Assembly (NCBI GenBank): GCA_030847615.1
Contig: JAUMIR010000001.1
Location: 368,458,687-368,522,686 of the forward strand
DNA: 64,000 nucleotides
DNA from: Gambelia wislizenii
Taxonomy: Eukaryota; Chordata; Lepidosauria; Squamata; Crotaphytidae
Direction: 5' to 3'
The notes under the pieces are model-generated. The model made no database searches. It worked only from the letters and a program-made list of their open reading frames with translations, and was not told where the DNA came from. Position 1 is the first letter of the stretch; the number at the start of each line of letters is the position of its first letter. Made by a program: the position numbers and the translations under genes. This document shows positions 22,230 through 31,418 of the stretch, one piece after another.

Positions 22230-22558
22230 TGTGACTTGCTCTACATGGGGTGCCCTTTGAAGTGTGTTCAGAAACCTTCAGTTGGTACAAAATGCTGCAG
22301 CTAGAGTGTTAACTGGGGCTGGTTACAGGGATCATAAAAGTCCCCTGTTGAAACAGCTCCACTGATAGCCAGTTTGTTTCCTGTCACAATTCAAAGTGCT
22401 GGTTATGACCTGTAAAGCCCTGTACAGCTTAGATCCAGGCTATTTTACAGACCGTATATCCCAATCTAAACCTGCCTGGATCCTGAGATCCATAGGAGAG
22501 CCGTTGTCTTGGTCCCGCCACCTTCATAGGTATGGCTGGTGGGAACCCAAGAGAGTGT
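22230..22558 (+). mobile_element. L2-like LINE fragment, C-terminal ORF part
   Basis: A broken frame reads LVQNAAARV, LLKQLH and TCKALYSLDPGYFTDRI, the conserved run after the RT in L2-type LINEs (QNAAAR, LHWLP, KALH, P-YL). It stops abruptly near 22558. The next part of the same protein pattern may resume at 23757. Confidence 0.68.
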
Positions 22559-22608
22559 TATGTGAATCACTGGTGACTGTGGAAATGTCCACTCATGAAC
22601 TGTGCTTA

Positions 22609-22774
22609 TCTCTGGCTTTTCTTCGCAAATGAAAATTCATAAAGGACTCATCCTGCGCTTTCTGCAAGTGTGCTGATGACTTAAAAAGGCCAATCTGAGA
22701 TAAACAAGTCGGTTGCAGAAAGCACAGCAGAAGGTCTCCTTGGGTGATGTTTCCGGATTGTGATTCTTTCTGCG
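22609..22774 (-). mobile_element. LINE-X copy 1, 3' end only
   Basis: The element strand reads from AATCACAATCC to the shared terminus GAAGAAAAGCCAGAGA at 22609. It carries the C-terminal zinc-finger-like part. Strongly 5' truncated. Confidence 0.82.
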
Positions 22775-23756
22775 TGCTGAACTGTGCTTAAATAAATGGG
22801 GAAATAAGCAACTCAAATGGGCATAGCGAGAGGCGTGTAACAATTTGCAGGATTGTGACCCTATGTATACTCGTGCAGCTATGGAAAATACATGGGAGGC
22901 AGATGTAAAAATTAATTAATAATTCTTTATTGATCTAACAGAAAACATTCAAACACTCCCCACATACATTTTATCAAGCAACAAGACTATCAGAGTAAGA
23001 CAAGAGATAGTTAGAAGAAGGATGTAGTTGAAGGCTTGGGGAATAATACTGCACCTGATCCCTGAAGCTCCATTCTCATGAGAAGCTGTGTTACTCATGA
23101 GTAATGGTTGCACAGATGTGGAAGAAACTTAAGGAAGGGGTGTTAGATTAAAGGGAAGCTGGGGAGTGAGTACGGGAGGAAGGAGACAGGACGACGGGAT
23201 CACAGAAGAAGACAACATGGGTTCAGACACCAGGGTACTCTACCACGAGGGCAAAAGCGGGAGGGGGAACGGGAAGCAGAGCATCATGGATTCAGTTAGA
23301 GGGGATGACTGAACCAAAGAATCTACCTTTTCTGGTTTTTGTTAAAATAGGAAAATCCCCTTTGAAGTTTGTAACCTAAATAAAAGAGCATACAGCTTCT
23401 AATAGTTCTCATGTGTTTATACAAAGGAATTCTGGATAACTAGGTTTTGGAGAAATTGGGGTGATATGCAATTGATGGATCCTGGGCAGCGCCCTCTTTT
23501 ATCTCTTTGGGCTGTCATATGAGCTTCATCTACAAAGCAGAAGATAGTATTCATTTCTAAAGGAGATGTTGTTCTCAGTGTCTTAGGTGTGATTTTCTGA
23601 ACCATAAAGAGGGCCCATCATTAGCTTAATTAAATGCATGCCCTTGGCTTGACTCTCCCAGAGTACTTTTATTTCCTGCTTTGCTCAGGGACGGCCCTAT
23701 TTCAAGATCAAGGCACTACTTTCAATAAAATGAACCAAAGTGGCTTGCAGGTCTGT
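22775..23756. other. Unassigned sequence within a possibly interrupted L2-like element
   Basis: No coding frame recognised. AATTAATTAATAATTCTTTATTGATC near 22910 could be the reverse of a polyadenylation region of some retroelement, but this is not established. Confidence 0.35.
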
Positions 23757-24100
23757 TCTCTGCATTAGAAGAGGGTCTTCTCAATGGCTGCCCATACAGT
23801 TTTGAACTCCCTCTGTAAACAGGCTAGAATGCCGCCTTTCTATTTTTTTTTATTCAGACAGACTTTTAGAATTGTAAAATGTCTGTAAGAGCTGTATTAT
23901 TTTAAATTATATTGTTTATTGTTTTAAAAATCTTTGAGAATGTAGGCTTTAGTACAGTTCTTAGTTTAATTCAGTTTTAATATGGCTTTTTACATGTGCA
24001 AGCTACAAGCAATCTTTTTAATGTTCAAGTCACCTTGAGTCCAAGTCTTCAGAAAAAGGTGAGAAATAAATAAAGGCAAGATATAAATAAAGTTAATGGT
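23757..24100 (+). mobile_element. L2-like LINE 3' end
   Basis: The frame RRVFSMAAHTVLNSL resembles the ending that follows the RT of lizard L2-like elements. It is followed by an AT-rich 3' UTR and a tail with CACCTTGAGTCCAAGTCTTC and AAATAAATAA. It may be the continuation of 22230-22558. Confidence 0.55.
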
Positions 24101-24110
24101 GGTGGTGATA

Positions 24111-24590
24111 TGTGAAGTCGAAGGCTTTCATAGCTGGCATCCATAGATTTTCCTTGGTTTGTTTCTGGGATGTGAGGCCGTGTTCTGGAATAGTTTCTTT
24201 TTGACATTTCGCCTGCAGCTGTGGCTAGCATCTTCAGAGAATGGTTGGGTAGGAGTGTGTGTGGAGTTTATACATTGTGAACCCCTGTTGGGGAGTATAT
24301 GTAAATTTGTGTAATTGAATGGTTAGTTTCTAGGTATAGAAATGCAAGGATGATTAGTGTTTGTTTGGCTAATGGTTGGTTGATGGGCCATTAATTATCT
24401 GCTGGAAATCCCCTTGTCCCTGGGTGGAATTCCTTTGTACGTGTTGAGTTTTGATTCTATTGTTCTTCAAAACTGGAAGCCAGATTTTGTTTACTTTTAG
24501 GGTTTCTTCTTTCCTGTTGAAGTTGTCCAGGTGTTTGTGGATTTCAATAGCTTCTCTGTTCATTATGACATGCACTACAGTCACTGGGCC
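24111..24590 (-). mobile_element. Penelope-like element, inverted 3' arm
   Basis: Inverted copy of the 3' part of the Penelope unit at 24591-25453. A - strand frame (24584-24369) encodes the same C-terminus (NREAIEIHKHL, NKIWLPVLKNN). The terminus includes a hammerhead-like core on the - strand: CTGAAGA (24237-24231), a short stem-loop, GAAAT then GTC. The two arms face away from each other in a fold-back layout common in Penelope insertions. Confidence 0.78.
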
Positions 24591-25453
24591 TACAGGCTAA
24601 TGGTTATTCCAGGTCAGGCATCACAAGAGCAGCCAGACCCAGAAAAAAAAAAAAACAGGAATGAGAAGAAAAACAGCTACCCAAAGGGAAGGTATTTTTA
24701 CCGTACAACAAAGAAGTCACAGACAGAATAGGGAAACTGATGAGGAAATACAACCTCCAAATAATCTACAGACCAACCAAGAAAATCCAAGAAATGCTAT
24801 AGTTAGCAAAGGACAAAAGAGACCCTCTCACAGCTGCATGAATATACCGCATACCATGCAGCTGTGGACAAGTTTACATAGGGACCACTAAACGCAGTGT
24901 GCAAACACGAATTAAGGAACATGAGAGACACTGCAGACTGGGCCAGCCAGAAAAATCAGCAGTAGCAGAACATGTTATAAACCAACCTGGACACAAAATG
25001 TTATTTAAAAACACAGAAATTCTGGACCAGGCCAACAACTGTCATGTCAGAATGCACAGAGAAGCTATTGAAATCCACAAACACCTGTACAATTTCAACA
25101 GGAAAGAAGAAACCGTAAAAGTAAACAAAATCTGGCTTCCAGTTTTGAAAAACAATAGAATCAAAACTCAATAGTTACAAAGGAATTCCACCCAGGGACA
25201 GGGGAATTCCCAGCATATAATGGCCCATCAACCAACCATTAGCCAAACAGACACTAATCATCCTTGCATTTCTATACCTAGAAACTAACCATTCAATTAC
25301 ACAGATTTACATATACTCCCCAACAGGGGTTCACAATGTATAAACTCCACACACACTCCTACCCAACCATTCTCTGAAGATGCCAGCCACAGATGCAGGC
25401 GAAACTATTCCAGAACATGGCTTCAGAGCCTGGAAAAAAACCCAAGGAAAATC
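24591..25453 (+). mobile_element. Penelope-like element with GIY-YIG endonuclease
   Basis: 5'-truncated Penelope-like retroelement. It begins within the end of the RT-linked coding region and ends in the conserved terminus (CAGAACATGGCTTCAGAGCC). The terminal part contains CTGAAGA (25374-25380), a short stem-loop and GAAAC (25401-25405), the core of the hammerhead ribozymes known from Penelope termini. The cleavage-site segment present in the other copies appears deleted here. Confidence 0.8.
24600..25174 (+). pseudogene. Penelope-like polyprotein C-terminus, GIY-YIG endonuclease
   Basis: Read across frameshifts: FLPYNKEVTDRIGKLM (24690-24740), then RPTKKIQEML, IPCSCGQVYIGTTKRS (near 24850-24895) and TRIKEHERHCRLGQ. 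It continues in one frame to the stop at 25174 (NKIWLPVLKNNRIKTQ). The CSCG...YIGTT block followed by TRIKEH is the GIY-YIG nuclease signature of Penelope-like elements, which opens target DNA for reverse transcription. Stops before 24850 and the missing RT make it non-functional. Confidence 0.8.
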
Positions 25454-25764
25454 TGTGGTGGTGATAGTAGTAGTAAAGGCAGCATCATATTAGGCCTCCC
25501 AGTACAAATGTATAAAAAATTTCCCATCCTGTGCTGATACCATGATCCTATCCCAAAAGTTCAAACGTCAGTGGGTTGGTGAATCTTCTCTGGGACTGAG
25601 TCAACTCTATACTTTGACGTAATTATCTAGTTATGCTGAACCTTTGTGGTGGCTTCATTTTAGCACATTGAACAACTTATCTTTTATATAATCATGTTCT
25701 ACAAGCAGGGAACAGAACCAGATATGCAAGGTTAGGGAGCCCCACGGAGAGGTGTGTGTATGTG

Positions 25765-25998
25765 CTTTTAAGCCATGTGTTGGTTTATGGCGACTGCATG
25801 AATTTCATATGGTTTTCTTACACAAGGAATAGTCCGAGGTGGTTTTGCCACTTCTTTCCTCTGAAATATAGCCTACAGCAGTTGCCATTAGCTGGTGGTT
25901 TCCCATCCAAGTACCAACCTTGCTTGGCTTCCAAGATTTGACAGGACCCTGCTTGGCTTCCAAGATTTGACAGGATCTGGTGCCTTTAGTGTATTTAG
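25765..25998 (-). mobile_element. 5S-rRNA-derived SINE with internal duplication
   Basis: The - strand contains GGAAGCCAAGCA and GGTTGGTACTTGGATGGGAA, clearly derived from the 5S rRNA internal promoter region, followed by a non-5S body (TTTCAGAGGAAAGAAGTGGC) and tail. A segment of about 31 bases with the 5S-like CTTGGCTTCCAAGATTTGAC is present twice in tandem (about 25920-25980). Same family as 47488-47703. Confidence 0.78.
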
Positions 25999-26154
25999 GC
26001 CCTCATCGAACAAGTAAAGTTGGTCTAAAACCCACAGATCTAATAAATAATATGTACAATAGGAGGAAGCGTTCATTTTTAAAAAGTTGTGCAGTATAAG
26101 ACAGGACGTATGCCTTTCCCTGTGTGAGCTTTTGCATTACACCAGTGAATATTA

Positions 26155-26272
26155 GTTTGTAACCTTGAGGGCAGGGAACTGTTTTCTTGTTCTTTTTCTT
26201 GTAAAGTGCCATGTACATTGATGGGGATAGAGAAATAAAATATGATGATGATGATGATGATGATGATGTCAT
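26155..26272 (+). mobile_element. L2-like 3' tail with GAT microsatellite
   Basis: GAGGGCAGGGAACTGTTTTC ... TGTACATTGATGGGG ... AGAAATAAAATATGATGATG is a recurrent LINE 3' end with a short-repeat tail. The same tail type recurs in reverse at 35440-35520. Confidence 0.55.
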
Positions 26273-27535
26273 TGTTTTAGATTACAACAAGTGGGACCAA
26301 AGCAAAAATGTGATAAATAATTTAAAACAATGAAGTACATTCACAACATTGGTTGGCATTGTGTGGGTGACATACATCAGTGTAAGTTCCCTTATTCTGG
26401 CAGTTGTCGTTTTTTGGTCATAGTGCAGTAGACAGAATCAGCTCATGACTGCATAAGTGGAATTCCACATGGGTAGCCAATGCTCAAGTGCTTGCACTTT
26501 TTAAATCAGGTAAAATCTTGGTCTGTAACTCTCTAAGCTGTCTCTTTGCAGTCTGTATTTACCAGTGCAAAACTGGAGTATGTGCCAAAATAATTTCAGA
26601 TACACAATCAGTTGTGCAACAGTGTGATGCTATGCCATTCAAACGTAATGGTGGCATAGCTCAGGCACTGAGTAAGTCCACAGATGATAATTTATGTTAT
26701 GCTACCCAATGCAGGATGTTGGTCAAAACTGAAAGCTGAACATAGCAGGAATATACATTCAAGTGGGTGAGCGGATGTGTGTCAGTGTATAACTGCAGTC
26801 TTTGACAAATTCCAGTATAGAGCAAATTTCCATTTAAAACAATCCTCCTCTTTTTATATCCCCTGTTTAACTTGTACATAATAAACATGAAGTACATTAT
26901 CTTCTTTTAAGAGTATGTACTTTTATCAAAGTGACTGAAAAACAGAAACAACCACCAATTATCTATTCATTAAATCATGTTTACCACATTTTACCAAGGT
27001 AATTACATAGATGCAACATGGCCATTTATGGCCTGTAAACACAGTAAAATGAGGTGTCTATGTTTATGCCCTTCTCTATAAAAGCTGATAGGAAAGCCAG
27101 AAGTTAATAGTTACAATGGCACAGTGTTTATAAAAAACTTAATTTTGCTGTGAAAGAAATTGTTCAGTTTTGGAGATGCCATTGTTTATTTTATTTGTCT
27201 TCAGTAATTGATCTTTTTTTTAAAAAAAAAAATTACAATTATATTTAATTGAATGTTTCTGTGAATATAAATATGCATATAAAAATGTTTTGTTTATATA
27301 AACACATAAAGATTGAAAAAAATCTTGTTTCTATTGCTCAAGCTTCTATCAAATGGTCCCTGTCCAAAAATATAGCAGGGCCTTCTTAATATTGTGTTTG
27401 AAGGTTTAAAACATGCTTTAGCTATTCATTTTCCATGAGTTTTAATTTTGTTTTTAGATGTGCTTAAAAATCATAGGCCTGACTGGTTGCCCCATTAAAG
27501 TGGATTCAACAAAGTAATGAGATTTATGTAAATTT
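26273..27535. other. Unassigned sequence
   Basis: AT-rich. I recognise no coding frame or repeat. Confidence 0.4.
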
Positions 27536-28129
27536 GGGTCACCTATCGCCAACACTTACGACTCCTCGAATGCTTTCATCAGCGCTGTATACGCACAATC
27601 CTAAATATACACTGGACTGACTATGTGATGAATGTTGTTGTCCTTGAGCAAGCAGGGATCACCAGCATTGAGGCCATGATATTGAGAACACAGCTGCGCC
27701 AGGCAGGGCATGTTTCTAGGATGGAGGACCATCGCCTCCCAAGAATAGTACTCTATGGTGAACTTGCCACGGGTCAGCATAAGAGGGGTGCTCCAAAAAA
27801 TCGATACAAGGATTCCCTGAAACAACATCTCAGGCTCGGCCAAATTGACCACCAACAGTGGTCCGCCCTGGCCTCACATCGGGAGGCATGGAGACGCACT
27901 ATCCACAATGCTGCAGCCTTATTTGAGAACTCACACCGAACAAGTCTTGAAGAGAAACGACAACGCAGAAAGAATCACAACCCAAAGACATCACCCAAGG
28001 AGACCTTCTCCTGTGCTTTCTGCAACTGGACTTGTTTATCTCGGTTTGGCCTTTTTAGTCATCAGCGCGCTTGCAGAAAGCATGGGATGAGTCCTTCCTG
28101 AATCTTTGTTTGCGAAGAAAAGCCAGAGA
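27536..28129 (+). mobile_element. LINE-X copy 2, 5'-truncated
   Basis: It starts abruptly at GGGTCACCTATCGCC and runs to the common terminus GAAGAAAAGCCAGAGA. One long frame (27625-28101) encodes the ORF C-terminus with RMEDHRLPRIVLYGEL, KRGAPKNRYKDSLKQHL, and a C-x2-C-x12-H-x3-C zinc-finger-like end (about 28011-28075). The frame is open and similar to the other copies, so the insertion is fairly recent. Confidence 0.87.
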
Positions 28130-28421
28130 TTTGACCATTGATTCAATGAGTCTACTCTAGCTTGGAATAATATGAGGATTCAGGTCATAGTATAAATCTA
28201 CAACCTACATAGGAAGATGTTTACCTCTTTCTTCCTTTCTTTGCTCCTTCCCCCACTCCCTTCCTCCCTACCTTTCTGATATTTCTAGTCCAAGACAGCT
28301 TTCAAGGCAGCTTACACTCACAAATAAAACAATACATAATAATAACAACAAGATATCAATTAGGAACAGTAAAAATCTTTTAAAAAGCAGTGGGAGCACA
28401 AAACAACCAAAGCATGTACTA
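28130..28421. other. Unassigned sequence
   Basis: Pyrimidine-rich stretch near 28220-28280. Nothing else recognised. Confidence 0.4.
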
Positions 28422-28971
28422 AGGACTTTATCAGATAGACAAAATACGGCATCATAATGATGCCACATAACTGCAAAAGGGTGCGCAGATCAGCTAATGT
28501 TGCCCTTTCATGGTTATGTCCTGTCAAAATCCCATAGTTTTTAATTGATGGCTATTTTGGTGCCAGCATTGCTGGTGTGCAAAACCTCTGGCCATTTAAA
28601 TCTCGTCACTGTAGAGTGAATGGCCGGTCTGGTGTGAACACTTCTGGGCGAGATCGGGACATCCAGGTAAGTTTCGCTATTTTTATGACTCTCCCCAGGT
28701 TACTTGGGACTTTTATAGTGTGTCTAGGTGCTTAAGTGTAATTTTTTTTAGGTTTTATTTTTGTTTTTAGTTTTGAATTTCCTGCATGACAAAGTCTTAT
28801 GGGATTTTGAATGAGGAAGTGAACGGGGCTCTGTTCACTTCCTGTTTATTACCAGGGAGCCTTTGCTTGGAGAGGAAGGTAAGTGCAGGGGGGAATGTTT
28901 TTACCAGCATAAAAATGCTTTTTTTATGCTGGGAAAAGAATGTTTTAAAGGGGAGCGTCCGATAAAGTCCT
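28422..28971. mobile_element. Non-autonomous DNA transposon with TIRs
   Basis: The left end AGGACTTTATCAGA is inverted at the right end (TCCGATAAAGTCCT). An inner hairpin, AGGAAGTGAAC ... GTTCACTTCCT, lies at 28814-28843. No transposase frame. Superfamily not assigned. Confidence 0.6.
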
Positions 28972-29858
28972 AAGTCTCATTGAAATAAAGTCAACCTTCC
29001 TACCTTCATTTTTTTCTAAAATGGTTTAGAGTTCTTCTCGCATAACAAAAGGTAATTCCTGAGGATTTGCTGTAGGTGTGACTATTACCTGTGACACATC
29101 ATTTCGGGTCTGTCTATCAAAGGAAAGTACAAAGAGGAAGAAAGGCATATGACAGCTCTGTGTTTTGTTTTATTTATTTTGCAGAGTGCACTGTAGTTCT
29201 TTATCGACATCGCAGATGAAGCAGATCAGATAGAGAATGCGGAGGTGCATATTAATCATAACTCCCAACCTGAAAAATGAAGAAAGCTACTTGGTACTCA
29301 GATACACGTCTGCCATATGCCAGAATGATTTAGCCCTGTTCCACATACTTATAAGACTGAACAACTTTCCAAGAGTCCTTTGGACACCCAGCATACATGG
29401 CACAATTCATCATAGCTGAATCTAGGGGTTTTCACATTATTTGTTTAATACATTGTTGGTTACCAACATTTCCCAGTCAAAATAGATGATGGTGACAATG
29501 CCAATGATGGTACAACAGCTTTGATATGGAAGCACATAATACCTAATCTGATTTTGTGTTCTTAGCAATTTAGCCTACTTAAACATAAAATAAAAATAAA
29601 AAAGTAAAATAAGACAATACTTTCAATCTGGCCTTTAAAACATTTTTTTAGACATTTGATGTTTTAGCATGGTTTTATTGCTAATTTTAATATAATTATG
29701 GTATTAGTTACTGACTTGTTGATTTGTTGCTCCTGTTTGTGGAAATAGAAAAAGAAATATTGTATGCATACATACATCTTTTTGTGTCCTTGCCATTAGA
29801 CTTTGCAACATATGCAAACACAAAGCTTTACAGTGACTTTATTGATATATTCATTTAC
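28972..29858. other. Unassigned sequence
   Basis: No gene or repeat recognised. Confidence 0.4.
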
Positions 29859-30062
29859 CCTTTCACACCATACAACTATAGTACTATGATTCCACTGTAA
29901 CTGCTATGGCAACATCCAATGGAATCTGGGGTGTGTAGTTTGGCGAGGCCCTGGAGACCTCTCGCTGAGAATTCTAAATGCCCCTCCCTAAACTGCAAAT
30001 CCCAAGACTTGCAAATTCCAAGTCCACAATGTGGACTTGTGCTATAACTGTGTAGTGAAAGG
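29859..30062. mobile_element. Palindromic MITE, family M, copy 1
   Basis: Ends CCTTTCACACCATACAACTA and AACTGTGTAGTGAAAGG are inverted. The middle has GTGTGTAGTTTGGCGAGG and AAACTGCAAATCCCAAGA. Same plan as 53431-53641, and related to 51202-51413 and 60139-60375. Confidence 0.65.
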
Positions 30063-30413
30063 CCCATGTCAGAATTCAGGTTTTACATTATTTTGTTGAT
30101 TTTATATATGCCTAGGCTGATTTTCTTTAATGTTGCTAGCAAACAGAAGCCACCAGCAGCACCAACAAGCCATTACATTCCACTGAGCTGAAATTTTGGG
30201 GTGGATGTGGGCCTTCTTTTTGCAAAACAGTTCATTAACTGTAATATCCCACTCCAAATTAGATGACACCGGGCCAGTTGAAAGATGTCCAATTCCCTTA
30301 AAAGCACTTCAAAAGTTGAAGTGCCATGCTTTGTACAATTCAATCCTTCTTGAGAGTGAAGGGATTCAGATTTCTCAGGAAAGGGCCTTTAAAAAACAAA
30401 CGAACAAAAAGAG

Positions 30414-30414
<1 letters not shown>

Positions 30415-30446
<32 letters not shown>
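30415..30446. repeat. AG microsatellite
   Basis: Uninterrupted AG dinucleotides. Confidence 0.9.
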
Positions 30447-30449
<3 letters not shown>

Positions 30450-31418
30450 CTGCTCTTTGGATGAAATCTTTCAGTCCCTTCCATGTCACCTTTCACAGTG
30501 AAGACTAAAAATTAACCTAATGCAAATTCAGTTCTGCTGCCCTACATTCTTCCTCCTCCTCCTCCTCTCTCTCTCACACACGCACCCACAAAGAGGACCT
30601 GATTAAAGCATTACAAATCATGACAAAAACTACCCTTGTTTCCAGTCTCTAAATATTAGCCCCCGAAGTCAAATATCAAACAGACTCTTCATATAGGCTT
30701 ATACTGTATTCACATATTATAGAAATCTCATGTGATTTTACTACCTCAGAACACACAACATAGTTTTGATTTCCCCCAACAATTAAATATCTGTCTGTTT
30801 GGAAAGCTTACTAACAGAGAAAAACCTTTTCTGATGGTAAAAATTTATGTTTCTTTCCCCCGCTTTTCTGTATTGCAAAGAAAAATACTAAACATTAGAA
30901 GATGAGCACAAATTTGGCCATTACCCACCATTTAATAATTTTGTCAATGAGAAATAATAACTTGCATGTTCAGGGACAGATCCCACTCCACTTGACAGCA
31001 AGACATTCACACATATATTTTGGAACAAAGAAGACATCAATTTTTATTGGTTACAGTGTGTTGAATGATAAGCTGAATCCCCCAGCCTGAGTACTGGATA
31101 CCACCAGGATGACAGATGTGGGACTCACATGGGTGGACACCAGTCTGTGGTTCACCTGTCACCAGGGGTGTGGGGAAGGCACCCATTCTCCAAGATGGAC
31201 ATAACTGTCTCTGTCCTTATCCCCTGAATCCACCCAGCTTGCCCCACCAGCCAATGAATTCAAACTGCAGGATTAACTTATTGGAGATGGTTTCTGTTTC
31301 TTCTGGAAACTTGATTTAAGCCAATGGGCCCCTGGGAGGAAGAATCCACTTTGCCACCATTGCCCTGAACTCTCCAGCACTGCATTCTGCCCCGAGGGCC
31401 CAAACCTGTCCTGCAGTA
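30447..31418. other. Unassigned sequence
   Basis: Short TCC/CT-rich stretch near 30550-30580. No gene or known repeat seen. Confidence 0.4.
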
